A stretch of DNA of 64,000 bases, taken from contig NZ_BMPW01000001.1 in NCBI RefSeq assembly GCF_014647795.1, positions 186,001-250,000 on the forward strand, written 5' to 3'. Below the pieces are notes generated by a model, which saw only the letters and a list, made by a program, of their open reading frames with translations, searched no databases and was not told where the DNA came from. This DNA comes from Actinoplanes campanulatus. Its GTDB lineage: Bacteria; Actinomycetota; Actinomycetes; Mycobacteriales; Micromonosporaceae. Positions 53,798-61,659 of this stretch are shown piece after piece (position 1 is the stretch's first letter; the number at the start of each line of letters is the position of its first letter). The position numbers and the translations under genes are program-made.

Positions 53798-53811
53798 CCG
53801 TGTCGCCGCGC

Positions 53812-55956
53812 TCACCGTTGCAACGCGAACTCCTCTTCGTCGGCGAGCGGCTGTGTCCCGTTCGGCGGCTCCGCCGTCGGCCGGGACAGCCGACTCGGCC
53901 ACCAGATCCGCCGACCGATCAGCAGCGTGAGGGCGGGCACCAGGACCGACCGCACCAGCAGGGCGTCGAGCAGCACGCCGAAGGCGACCAGGAACCCGAC
54001 CTCGATCAGCATCACCAGCGGAAGTGTGGTGAGGACCGCGAACGTGGCCGCCAGGACCACGCCTGCCGAGGTGATGACGCCACCGGTGGCGGAGAGGGCT
54101 TTGAGCATGCCCTGTCCGGTGCCGAGACGCACGGTCTCCTCCCGGGCCCGGCTGGCCAGGAAGATGTTGTAGTCGACGCCGAGCGCCACCAGGAACAGGA
54201 ACGCCAGCAGCGGCACCGAATAGTCGATGCCCTTGAACCCGAGGATCGTGTCGAAGATGAACACGCTGCCGCCGAAGGCCGCGGCGAATGAGACGATCAC
54301 GGTGGCCATCAGGATCAGCGGGGCCACGATCGCGCGCAGCAGCAGCCCGAGGACGATCAGGACGACGGCGAGCACCAGCGGGATCACCAACTTCTCGTCA
54401 CGGCTGGTGGTGACCTCGGTGTCGAGGTTCTCCGCACTCGGCCCGCCGACGATCGCCTGCGCCCCGCTCACCGCGTGCACGGCGGTGCGTACCCGCTTGA
54501 TCGTGTCGTACTCCGCGACCGTGTCCGGCGCGTCCGTCGGGAACACGGAGATGTCGGCCCAGCCACCGACGGTCTGACCCGGGATGGCCACGGCCACGCC
54601 CGGAGTGCCCTTGACGACATCGAGCACCCGCTCCTGGTACGCCGGCCGCGTGAAGACCGTCATCGGCTGGCCGCCGAGCTCCGGGAAGTGCTGGCGGAGA
54701 ACGGTGAAGCCGGTGACCGACTCCGGCGCGGACAGGAACTGGTCCTGCTCCCGCAGGTCGCCGGTGTTGCCGGCGAGCCCGATGGCGAGCACGCCGAGGA
54801 CTCCGAACGAGCCGAGCGTCGCCACCCATCGACGGCGGCTGATGGCGATGCCTAGCCGTCCCCACAGCCCCGGCTTCTCCTCCACGGCCGTACTGAACCG
54901 GGGGATGGCCGGCCAGAAGATCCGCCTGCCGAGCACCACGAGCACCGCCGGGAACAGTGTCAGCATGGCCACCAGCGCGCACAGGATGCCGGCTGCACCG
55001 ATCGGGCCCAACCCGCTGGTGCTGTTCAGGTCCGCGGCGAGCAGGCAGAGCAGGCCGGCGACCACGGTGGCCGCGGACGCGACGATGGCCGGCGCCGCGC
55101 CGCGTAGCGCGTGGACCATCGCGACCCGGACGTTCTCGTGGTGGTGCAGCGTCTCCCGATATCGAGCGATGAGCAGCAGCGCGTAGTCCGTGCCGACGCC
55201 GAATACCAGGATCGTCAGCAGCGCCGAGTTCTGGTCGTTCACCACGATGCCGAAGCCCTTGACGAGCAGGTAGACGGTCGCCATCGCAGTCAGTGCGGCC
55301 GCGCCGACGACCACGAGCGGGATGAACCACAACACCGGGCTGCGGTAGGTGAGGATGAGCAGGACCGTGACGACGACGACGGTGGTGAGGAAGACCTGCA
55401 GGTCGATGCCGTCGAAGACGGCGTCCATGTCGCCGTCGACCGCGGCCGGACCGGTCACCTCGAGTTCCAGGCCGGCGGGCCGGTCCTTCGCGGCGTCACG
55501 CAACGGGCCGACGATGGTTTCCGGTCCGCCGTAGGTCGTGCTCACGTCGAGGGTGAACATCATCGCCTTGCCGTCGGTGGAGAGTCTCGTCGGTGGGCCG
55601 TCGTCGTCCTCGCCGGCCGCCGCCTTCGGCGGGTACCGCTTGGCAAGGGTGTTGTAGTGGCGCTCGACCGTCGCGCGGTCGGCGTCGGTCATGCCGCCGG
55701 CGCGGTGGTACACGAAGACGAACGTGTTGTCCTCGCCGCCGGGGAGACTGTCCTCCAGGACCGCCACCTTGGTGGACTCGGCACTGGCCGGCAGGGTGTC
55801 CACGGCTCTGTCGGTGGTGACCGAACTCAACTTTCCGCTCAACGGCACCATGACCGCCGCCAGGGCCAGCCACAGGCCGATCACCAACCACGGCACCCAT
55901 CGGCCTGCCAGTCGACCGGGCGGCGCTTCCCTGGACAGCGCTGCGTTGACTGCCAT
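53812..55956 (-). CDS. MMPL-family RND transporter
   Basis: A 714-residue transporter with two MMPL halves, each with one helix, an extracytoplasmic domain and five helices (VFGVGTDYALLLIARYRE in the first half; FLFLVALGVDYNIFLASRAR in the second, with the Asp-Tyr pairs typical of proton relay). In mycobacteria MmpL proteins export lipids; cargo here is unknown. This ATG has GGAGG upstream; a TTG one codon earlier is the alternative. A 46-bp element shared with the NarL-type regulator gene lies 44-89 bp upstream. Confidence 0.9.
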   Translation of the reverse strand: MAVNAALSREAPPGRLAGRWVPWLVIGLWLALAAVMVPLSGKLSSVTTDRAVDTLPASAESTKVAVLEDSLPGGEDNTFVFVYHRAGGMTDADRATVERHYNTLAKRYPPKAAAGEDDDGPPTRLSTDGKAMMFTLDVSTTYGGPETIVGPLRDAAKDRPAGLELEVTGPAAVDGDMDAVFDGIDLQVFLTTVVVVTVLLILTYRSPVLWFIPLVVVGAAALTAMATVYLLVKGFGIVVNDQNSALLTILVFGVGTDYALLLIARYRETLHHHENVRVAMVHALRGAAPAIVASAATVVAGLLCLLAADLNSTSGLGPIGAAGILCALVAMLTLFPAVLVVLGRRIFWPAIPRFSTAVEEKPGLWGRLGIAISRRRWVATLGSFGVLGVLAIGLAGNTGDLREQDQFLSAPESVTGFTVLRQHFPELGGQPMTVFTRPAYQERVLDVVKGTPGVAVAIPGQTVGGWADISVFPTDAPDTVAEYDTIKRVRTAVHAVSGAQAIVGGPSAENLDTEVTTSRDEKLVIPLVLAVVLIVLGLLLRAIVAPLILMATVIVSFAAAFGGSVFIFDTILGFKGIDYSVPLLAFLFLVALGVDYNIFLASRAREETVRLGTGQGMLKALSATGGVITSAGVVLAATFAVLTTLPLVMLIEVGFLVAFGVLLDALLVRSVLVPALTLLIGRRIWWPSRLSRPTAEPPNGTQPLADEEEFALQR

Positions 55957-56254
55957 CAATAGCCTCCTACATACGCGTTACGTCGTTCGTCTGAGGCCGA
56001 CTTCGTACCGAGCGAATCTGAGACGACCGTTAGAACGGCGCTCAGCCCGGGTGACCGAGCCAGGTGCCCAGCGCGTCGGGCCGGATGAGCAACGCGTCGA
56101 CGCCCACCCGGTCCGTGCGAGCTCGGCTCGCGTCCATGGTTCTCGTGCGAGTGCCGAACGGCGCTCCGGAGTAGTACCGCGGTACCGCCCCTCTCCCGAG
56201 AATGACGACCGCGGTACGACGAAACGGGACGGAGTCGGACCTAGCTTTCGAGCC
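55957..56254. other. Divergent promoter region, MMPL / copper lipoprotein
   Basis: The region contains copy 1 of the 46-bp repeat (56000-56045), placed for control of the MMPL gene. A short run of GTACCGCGGTAC-type symmetry around 56175 precedes the copper lipoprotein gene. I see no further gene. Confidence 0.5.
56000..56045 (-). promoter_or_regulatory. 46-bp shared upstream element, copy 1
   Basis: It matches the copy at 58377-58422 at 40 of 46 bases in the same orientation. Both lie upstream of a minus-strand gene. It contains the palindrome CCGTTAGAACGG, bounded by outer CTGAG/CTCAG arms. Confidence 0.6.
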
Positions 56255-57463
56255 ATGACGAAACCTGATAGCCCACCGTGGAAATCAGTGGCGGGCACCA
56301 TGGTGCTGGTGACGGCGTTCGCTGTCGTCGCCGCCTGCGGGTCTGACACCGACAACAGTGCGGCGCCCGCCGCGACCGGCCCGCACAGCGCGCACACGGG
56401 CGGGTCGTCGGCTCCGCCACAGCCGCTGCGGGCCGGCGAGCGGTTCGTCGACCTGAGGATGGCCGAGGCCTACACGCCCGCGAAGCCTTCGGGTGGCGGC
56501 TCGGACGAGTACCGGTGCCAGGTGATCGATCCGGGCCTGACCAGGACGGCGTTCCTGACCGGGACCCAATTCGCACCGGAGAACGTCGCCATCGCGCACC
56601 ACGCCATCGTGTACGCGGTGCAGCCGGGCGGCGCTGCCGCGGTGCGCAAGCAGGACGCGAAGACCCCTGGTCTCGGCTGGCAGTGTTTCGGCGGGACCGG
56701 CGTTGCCGGCGCCGAGGTCGAAGAGGGGGACGCGGCGTGGGTGGACACCTGGGCGCCGGGCGCCACGGAGACGCTGCTCGACCAGGACGCCGGCTACAAG
56801 CTGGAGCCGGGCAGCCTGCTCGTCCTCCAGATCCACTACAACCTGCTCGCGACCGACGGCAAGCCGACCGGGTCGGACCGCTCGGCGGTGCGGCTGCGGC
56901 TGACGGACGGCACGCCGCAGACCCGGGAACTCGAAACGTGGTCGGTCGACGCGCCGACCGACCTGCCCTGCGCCGCCGACGAGTCTGGTCCGCTCTGTGA
57001 CCGGGCGGCCTCGATCGCGGACGTGACGAAGCGGTTCGGGCCGGACGTCGGCGAAATGGCGGACCGTCAGGTGGAGGAGTGCGGCCGGGGCGTGCCGAAG
57101 CCCGGTAACACCCAGACCTGCGACCACAGGGTGGAGGCGCCGATGACGCTGTTCGCCGGTTTCGGCCACATGCACATGCTCGGGCGGGCCTTGAAGGTCG
57201 AACTCAACCCGGGCACGCCGAAGGCCAAGGTCGTCCTGGACGTGCCGCAGTTCGACTTCGACAACCAGCGGCTGGTGAAGCTGCCGTCGCCGGTGGAGGT
57301 AGGTCCGGGGGACACGCTGAGGGTGACGTGTACGCACGACGCGGGGCTGCGCAAACAGGTGCCGCAGCTGAAGAAGCTGCCGCCCCGCTACGTGGTGTGG
57401 GGCGACGGCACCAGCGACGAGATGTGTACGGGCATCATGACGGTCTCCCGCCGCAAGTCCTGA
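56255..57463 (+). CDS. Copper type II monooxygenase-like (PHM/DBM-fold) lipoprotein
   Basis: A 402-residue exported protein. The signal ends in a lipobox-like VVAACGSD, so lipid anchoring is likely. The fold resembles peptidylglycine/dopamine monooxygenases. CuA-type histidines are in NVAIAHHAIVYAV and a further His in LLVLQIHYNLL. A CuB-like pair is in FGHMHMLGRALKV, with a Met ligand candidate in DEMCTGIM near the C-terminus. Disulphide cysteines are plentiful (QCFGG, PCAADESGPLCD, EECGRG, TCDHR). It may oxidise an extracellular substrate or only bind copper. It is divergent from MMPL and convergent with the NarL-type regulator. Confidence 0.8.
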   Translation: MTKPDSPPWKSVAGTMVLVTAFAVVAACGSDTDNSAAPAATGPHSAHTGGSSAPPQPLRAGERFVDLRMAEAYTPAKPSGGGSDEYRCQVIDPGLTRTAFLTGTQFAPENVAIAHHAIVYAVQPGGAAAVRKQDAKTPGLGWQCFGGTGVAGAEVEEGDAAWVDTWAPGATETLLDQDAGYKLEPGSLLVLQIHYNLLATDGKPTGSDRSAVRLRLTDGTPQTRELETWSVDAPTDLPCAADESGPLCDRAASIADVTKRFGPDVGEMADRQVEECGRGVPKPGNTQTCDHRVEAPMTLFAGFGHMHMLGRALKVELNPGTPKAKVVLDVPQFDFDNQRLVKLPSPVEVGPGDTLRVTCTHDAGLRKQVPQLKKLPPRYVVWGDGTSDEMCTGIMTVSRRKS

Positions 57464-57474
57464 GGAAGCGTCGA

Positions 57475-57533
57475 ACGTGTGTGAGCTCACTGATGGTTGA
57501 CGAGCCGAAAAGCAGCTTCGAGCTCACACACGT
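57475..57533. terminator. Long-armed hairpin between convergent genes
   Basis: ACGTGTGTGAGCTC (57475-57488) is matched perfectly by GAGCTCACACACGT (57520-57533) around a 31-nt loop. Position between converging genes suggests a bidirectional terminator. The loop is unusually long. Confidence 0.5.
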
Positions 57534-57566
57534 CGCCAATGAACGGGTGACGTGGGCCCGGAGTAG

Positions 57567-58277
57567 CTAGAACGACGGTCGCGCCCTCGACGGACGCGCG
57601 AGATGAGGTGCTGAACCGGGCCGGGTGAGTCTCAGCTCGTAGGCGAGGATGACGGCCTGGATCCGGTCCCGTGCACCGATCTTGGCGAGGACGCGCCCGA
57701 CATGGGTCTTCACCGTCGACTCCGACAGCGTGAACCGTTGCGCGATCTCGCCGTTGGTGAGGCCATGGCCGATGGCGACGAGGACCTCGCGCTCACGGTC
57801 GGTCAGGAAGTTCAGCCGGGGATCCTCCCGCACGGGCCCGCAGAAATCATCGTCGAGCCGGTCGGCGAACGCGTCGAGCAGCCGCCGAGTCAGCGCCGGC
57901 GCGATCACCGCGTCCCCTGCGGCGACGGCCCGGATGCCGGCGAGCAACTCCTCCGGGCGGATGTCCTTGAGCAGGAAACCGCTCGCCCCGGCCCGCAGCG
58001 CCGCGAACGCGTACCGTTCCACGTCGAACGTCGTCAGCACCAGGATCCGGGAACGCCCACCGGCTGCGACGATGCGCCGGGTGGCCTCGATTCCGTCGAC
58101 GCCCGGCATGCGGATGTCCATCAGCACCACGTCGGGACGCAGCTCGGTGATCCGCCGAACGGCCTCGGCGCCGTTCTCGGCCTCGCCGACGATCTCGGTG
58201 TCGGGGGTGCTCTCCAGCAGCATGCGAAACCCGAAGCGCTGCAGCGGCTGGGCGTCCACCACGAGCACAGAGATCAT
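57567..58277 (-). CDS. NarL/LuxR-family response regulator
   Basis: A 236-residue regulator. The receiver has VVDAQPLQRFGFRML and phospho-acceptor Asp54 in VVLMDIRMPGVDG, with the conserved Lys in GFLLKDIRPEELL. The C-terminal LuxR helix-turn-helix reads LTDREREVLVAIGHGLTNGE, IAQRFTLSESTVKTHVGRVL. No histidine kinase gene accompanies it, which is unusual because NarL-type regulators are normally paired. The 46-bp element copy 2 lies about 100 bp upstream, so it may regulate itself and the MMPL gene. Confidence 0.9.
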   Translation of the reverse strand: MISVLVVDAQPLQRFGFRMLLESTPDTEIVGEAENGAEAVRRITELRPDVVLMDIRMPGVDGIEATRRIVAAGGRSRILVLTTFDVERYAFAALRAGASGFLLKDIRPEELLAGIRAVAAGDAVIAPALTRRLLDAFADRLDDDFCGPVREDPRLNFLTDREREVLVAIGHGLTNGEIAQRFTLSESTVKTHVGRVLAKIGARDRIQAVILAYELRLTRPGSAPHLARPSRARPSF

Positions 58278-58376
58278 GAATGGCTGCCTTTCAGGGCCGA
58301 ATGGACGGTTCAGTCACCGTCCGGTGGGGGCCGACGCTGACCCAGCCGCGGTAGACCGCGTCGCCCGGCGATGCCC

Positions 58377-58422
58377 ACTTCATACCGAGCGGACCTGAGA
58401 CGACCGTTAAAACAGCGCTCAG
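58377..58422 (-). promoter_or_regulatory. 46-bp shared upstream element, copy 2
   Basis: Near-identical to 56000-56045; the conserved core includes GAGACGACCGTTA and GCGCTCAG. It lies 100-145 bp upstream of the NarL-type regulator start. Confidence 0.6.
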
Positions 58423-58526
58423 GCCGCGGTCGGCCGCCGGCGCGCACGACGATGTGGATCTGGCAGGAGTCGACCGCCAGGCTCAGGTCGACGGTGGTCA
58501 GCCCGACCTGCGCCCGTAATCACGAC

Positions 58527-58565
58527 AAAAGGCCCACCGCAACGGATCATCGCGGCAGGCCTTTT
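58527..58565 (-). terminator. Terminator downstream of tRNA-Val
   Basis: On the minus strand AAAAGGCC and GGCCTTTT arms, with inner GCCGC/GCGG pairing, form a classical hairpin ending in TTTT, 20 bases after the tRNA. Confidence 0.85.
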
Positions 58566-58584
58566 CGCAGATCAAAAATACTCG

Positions 58585-58656
58585 TGGGCGATACTGGGAT
58601 CGAACCAGTGACCTCTCCGGTGTGAACGGAGCGCTCTCCCGCTGAGCTAATCGCCC
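58585..58656 (-). tRNA. tRNA-Val (anticodon CAC)
   Basis: The minus strand gives acceptor arms GGGCGAT/ATCGCCC with discriminator A, a D-arm (AGCTCAGCGGGAGAGC), anticodon stem CTCCG/CGGAG around TTCACAC, and a T-arm with GGTTCGATCC. The anticodon at positions 34-36 is CAC, reading GUG valine codons. The CCA end is not encoded. Confidence 0.95.
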
Positions 58657-58708
58657 TCAACGAGATGGAACTCTACTAGACGGCGCCCGAGCAGCGCGAC
58701 TCAGGGGG

Positions 58709-59083
58709 TCACCGCCACCCGACGAAGTCGAGTGACCAGGTGAACAGGTTGAGGTCGAAGCTGAGCAGGACGCTGAGCCAGACCACGAAGCTGATGAAGA
58801 TCATGCCGACCAGGCCGATCAGCGCGCGCACGCCGAGCGTCTGCCGGCCGACCCAGTGGGTCCAGCTCTGCACGTGCCGTTTGGTGAAGGCGAGCAGCCC
58901 TCGAGCCCAGTGGAACTCGACGGCGAGAATCGCCAGCCCGAGGATCACGATCGCCCAGCCGGGGCCGGGGAACGGGATCAGAACGATCCCGACGGCGACC
59001 ACCAGGCCACCGAGCACACCGATGCCGACCTTCAGAGCGAGCCGACCGGTGGAGTTGGACCGGATACGGTCAAGCACACGCAC
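58709..59083 (-). CDS. PGPGW-motif membrane protein (TIGR02611-like)
   Basis: A 124-residue membrane protein with a helix pair (VGIGVLGGLVVAVGIVLIPF and ILGLAILAVEFHWARGLLAF), the hallmark PGPGW turn between them, and a third hydrophobic segment (LIGLVGMIFISFVVWLSVLL). This matches the actinobacterial TIGR02611/PGPGW family, whose function is unknown. GTG start. It lies just downstream of tRNA-Val's 5' end, on the same strand. Confidence 0.85.
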   Translation of the reverse strand: MRVLDRIRSNSTGRLALKVGIGVLGGLVVAVGIVLIPFPGPGWAIVILGLAILAVEFHWARGLLAFTKRHVQSWTHWVGRQTLGVRALIGLVGMIFISFVVWLSVLLSFDLNLFTWSLDFVGWR

Positions 59084-59392
59084 GTCTAAGAACCCCGTCG
59101 TCCGGTTTTACACCCATTTCATCCCCCAGTGTCCGGGAGCCCCGTCACTACCCGGGAGGAATGGACGTTACCGGAGTAAGTCAACCGCTGGACCACTGAC
59201 GCCGGGCGGAACCGAGTACTCAGGCAGAACAGGACAAGATATCGCTTCTCGTCCTGCGCGGAAGGGTTTTCGGAACCGTCTTCCCACTACTGGGTGAGAT
59301 CAGCGTATGGCGGAGCGTAATGACAGGGATCACCTGAGTATGGGAAACGCGGGGTTCACCAGCCTCGCAGCGGTGCCGGGGGGAGTTCGTCC
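59084..59392. other. Upstream region of ssgB
   Basis: This 309-bp spacer between the PGPGW gene and the SsgB-type gene is less GC-rich near 59220-59345. A developmental promoter is expected here, but I cannot pick a convincing -35/-10 pair or operator by eye. Confidence 0.4.
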
Positions 59393-59824
59393 ATGAGTAC
59401 CATTCGTCCAACGACCGTCGAGGTCGAAACCTCGCTGCGGCTCGTAGCGCCTGACGCGACGGCACTGCCCGTGCGCGCCAGCCTGCGTTACGACCCAGCC
59501 GACCCGTACGCGGTCCACGTGTTGTTCCACGCAGAATCAGCCGGTGGGGAAGCCGTGAGCTGGTCCTTCGCGCGGGAGCTTCTCGTGACCGGGCTCGACG
59601 AGCCGGCCGGGATCGGCGACGTCCGGGTGTGGCCGTGGGCCACGCCGCGTGGCGATTTCGTCGCCCTGGCCCTGTCGTCGCCCGACGGCAACGCGCTGTT
59701 CGAGGTGCCGCGCAGCGTCCTTGTCCGCTTCCTGCGGCGCACCTACGTGGTGGTGCCCCGCGGCCGGGAGTCGGACCACCTGGACGTGGACGCCGCGGTC
59801 AACCGACTACTGGCGGGCCGATAA
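59393..59824 (+). CDS. ssgB: SsgB-type sporulation cell-division activator
   Basis: A 143-residue SsgA-like protein closest to SsgB: LPVRASLRYDPADPYAVHVL, FARELLVTGL, GDVRVWPW, ALSSPDGNALFEVP and VRFLRRTYVVVP match that family in order and length. In Streptomyces SsgB recruits FtsZ to sporulation septa. A cytosolic, membrane-associated role at septation sites is expected. GGGGGGAG precedes the ATG. The gene is followed by a strong hairpin, so it is monocistronic. Its presence is the clearest sign of a sporulating actinobacterium. Confidence 0.9.
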   Translation: MSTIRPTTVEVETSLRLVAPDATALPVRASLRYDPADPYAVHVLFHAESAGGEAVSWSFARELLVTGLDEPAGIGDVRVWPWATPRGDFVALALSSPDGNALFEVPRSVLVRFLRRTYVVVPRGRESDHLDVDAAVNRLLAGR

Positions 59825-59833
59825 GCGATAACG

Positions 59834-59874
59834 GGGCGACCCGTGCGGACACTGCCGGTCCGCGCGGGTCGCCC
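59834..59874 (+). terminator. Terminator after ssgB
   Basis: A 17-bp stem with one mismatch (left arm starting GGGCGACCCG, right arm ending GGGTCGCCC) and a 7-nt loop is followed by TTTG. Confidence 0.85.
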
Positions 59875-60014
59875 TTTGTCCGATAAATTAATGGATCTCC
59901 GAAAAGAAATCGGAATCGGACGTATAGCGAATACCGAGCTGGAAATCGGACATAAACCTCAGTCGGTGCGCTAGTGGATGCGCGGGCACGCATCGACGAC
60001 TACCGTCAGGCGCG

Positions 60015-60899
60015 ATGCCAGCACTCATTCATCACACCGAGCCGGCGCCCACCTGTCTTCCACCGGACTGGTCGGGTATCGGTGGCTGCGTCCTGCCGGT
60101 GGCCGCCGGCGCTGCCACCGGCCTGCTGAGGTGTCACGCCCTCGTCCTCACCACGACCGGCCCGCTGCTCGCCGAGATCGACTTCGCCGAGCATCTGTGC
60201 GGCCCGGGCACCCTGCTCTGGATCCGTCCGGGACAGGCGGCCCGCTTCTCCCGCCCCGGAGACGGCGACGATCCACTGACGATCGTTTTCCGACCAGGGT
60301 TGTTCGGTCCGGAGGAACTGCCCGGGCTGAGTCCCGACGATCCGTCCGGCCCGGCCCGGGAGCCACTCACCCCGCCCGGCCCGGCCGTCTTCCGGGACGT
60401 CTTCGCCCACCTGGCCGCCGACGCGGCCGGCCCGCCCGGCCCGGTCCCCGCCGCGCTGCTGCGGCACGAGCTGGCCGCCCTGCTGCTGCGGATCGCCACC
60501 CTCGATCCGGGCTCGGAGCTGCGGGCGCACGTCGAGAGCCGGACGTTCGAACGGTTCCGGCGCCGCCTCGAGGAGCGCTTTCCGCACACCCGCCGGGTCG
60601 AGGACTACGCGGCCGAGCTGGGCTGCTCGGTGCGCACCCTGACCCGGGCCAGCCTGGCGCTCACCGGGCGCACCGCCAAGCAGGTGGTCGACGACCGGGT
60701 CGCCCTACAGGCCCGGCGGATGCTCGCGGCGACCTCGATGTCGGTCGCCGAGGTGGGCCGCGGCCTGGGTTTCGGCGAGCCGACGAACTTCGGGCGCTTC
60801 TTCCACCGGGAGACCGGCCTGAGCCCGGGGCAGTTCCGCGGGCGGTTCATCACCGGCCAGCCGGCCACCATCCCGGGGCAGAGATCGCCGGCCGATTGA
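60015..60899 (+). CDS. AraC-family transcriptional regulator
   Basis: A 294-residue regulator. The N-terminal half is a cupin-like sensing domain (LLAEIDFAEHLCGPGTLLWI; RPGQAARFSRPG). The C-terminal AraC/XylS domain (about 180-285) has two helix-turn-helix units: RVEDYAAELGCSVRTLTRAS and SVAEVGRGLGFGEPTNFGRF, followed by FHRETGLSPGQFR. Target and effector are unknown; the neighbours give no metabolic clue. The AT-rich leader at 59880-59950 with repeated AATCGGA motifs may hold its promoter. Confidence 0.88.
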   Translation: MPALIHHTEPAPTCLPPDWSGIGGCVLPVAAGAATGLLRCHALVLTTTGPLLAEIDFAEHLCGPGTLLWIRPGQAARFSRPGDGDDPLTIVFRPGLFGPEELPGLSPDDPSGPAREPLTPPGPAVFRDVFAHLAADAAGPPGPVPAALLRHELAALLLRIATLDPGSELRAHVESRTFERFRRRLEERFPHTRRVEDYAAELGCSVRTLTRASLALTGRTAKQVVDDRVALQARRMLAATSMSVAEVGRGLGFGEPTNFGRFFHRETGLSPGQFRGRFITGQPATIPGQRSPAD

Positions 60900-60930
60900 C
60901 CCCTAATTCCCACAATCCCCTGGGGTATGT

Positions 60931-60943
60931 GCATCCGGGATGC
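60931..60943. promoter_or_regulatory. Short palindrome upstream of the Rrf2 gene
   Basis: GCATC/GATGC around CGG lies 22 bp before the GTG, with a CCCCTGGGG palindrome just upstream (60917-60925). Either could be an autoregulatory operator. Confidence 0.35.
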
Positions 60944-60965
60944 GGGGCCGGGGCATGATAGTCAG

Positions 60966-61421
60966 GTGCAGATCTCCGCGCGCGGCGACTACGCGGTCCG
61001 GGCCGCCCTCAGTTTGGCGCAGGCCTACCCCGCACTGATGTCCGCTCAGGCCATTGCCCAAGACCAGAACATGCCACGCAAGTTCCTCGAGGCGGTCCTA
61101 GCCGACCTGCGCCGTGCCGGTGTGGTGCGGGCGCAACGGGGCGCCGAGGGCGGCTACACGCTGTCGCACCCCCCGCGGGACGTGACCATCGGTCAGATCC
61201 TGCGGGCGGTCGACGGACCGCTCGCCGGCGTGCGCGGCCTTCGTCCGGAGGAGACTCAGTACACGGGCGCCGCCGAGAACCTGCCGAACCTGTGGGTGGC
61301 GGTGCGCGCGGCGGTCCGTGAGGTGGTCGACGAGGTGAGCCTCGCCGAGCTGATCAGCGGGCGGATGCCGGCTCACGTGCGCAAGCTGACCACCCGCCCG
61401 GACGCCTGGCAGCCACGCTGA
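60966..61421 (+). CDS. Rrf2-family regulator without cluster cysteines
   Basis: A 151-residue Rrf2 protein: ISARGDYAVRAALSLA, a winged helix with SAQAIAQDQNMPRKFLEAVL, and GGYTLSHPPRDVTIGQILRAV. IscR and NsrR relatives bind an Fe-S cluster through three cysteines in the C-terminal third. This protein has no cysteine at all, so it must sense something else, like CymR-type members. GTG start chosen by homology to the family N-terminus (QISARGDYA). Confidence 0.88.
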   Translation: MQISARGDYAVRAALSLAQAYPALMSAQAIAQDQNMPRKFLEAVLADLRRAGVVRAQRGAEGGYTLSHPPRDVTIGQILRAVDGPLAGVRGLRPEETQYTGAAENLPNLWVAVRAAVREVVDEVSLAELISGRMPAHVRKLTTRPDAWQPR

Positions 61422-61476
61422 CGTTTGTGAATCCGGCCGATCGGGAACCGATGCGCCATCAGAAAGGAGCTTTCCG

Positions 61477-61659
61477 ATGGGCATCGTCTACCGCAGCCGG
61501 AAGAAGATCGGTCCGCTGGTCCTGAACTTCACCGAGAACGGCTACTCGTCCTGGAGCCTCAAGATCGGGCGCTGGTCGTGGAACTCCAAGACCCGCGCGC
61601 ACCGCGTCGACCTGCCCGGCCCGCTGTCGTGGAAGCAGGACAAGAGCCGCTCCCGCTAG
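61477..61659 (+). CDS. DUF4236-like small protein
   Basis: A 60-residue basic protein (MGIVYRSRKKIGPLVLNFTE...SWSLKIGRWSWN...) resembling the DUF4236 family, which starts MGFRFRKSxKxGPxxxN and has repeated aromatic/Gly positions. Function unknown; no membrane helix. AAAGGAG 6 nt before the ATG is a good ribosome-binding site, which supports it being a real gene despite its size. Confidence 0.75.
   Translation: MGIVYRSRKKIGPLVLNFTENGYSSWSLKIGRWSWNSKTRAHRVDLPGPLSWKQDKSRSR

Larger units (their letters stand above)
58278..58584. other. Intergenic region between tRNA-Val and NarL-type regulator
   Basis: The 307-bp stretch holds copy 2 of the 46-bp repeat (58377-58422) and the tRNA terminator (58527-58565). 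A plus-strand open frame across it ends by reading the tRNA in antisense and is not real. Confidence 0.6.

Noticed and set aside
56000-58422. Transposon or integration event bounded by the 46-bp direct repeats
   Set aside because: The interval contains no transposase or integrase, and both copies sit at promoter distance upstream of genes in the same relative orientation. A shared regulatory element is simpler.
58371-58625. Plus-strand open frame ending in GDTGIEPVTSPV
   Set aside because: The tail is the antisense translation of tRNA-Val, a well-known spurious peptide. The rest overlaps the 46-bp repeat and the terminator.
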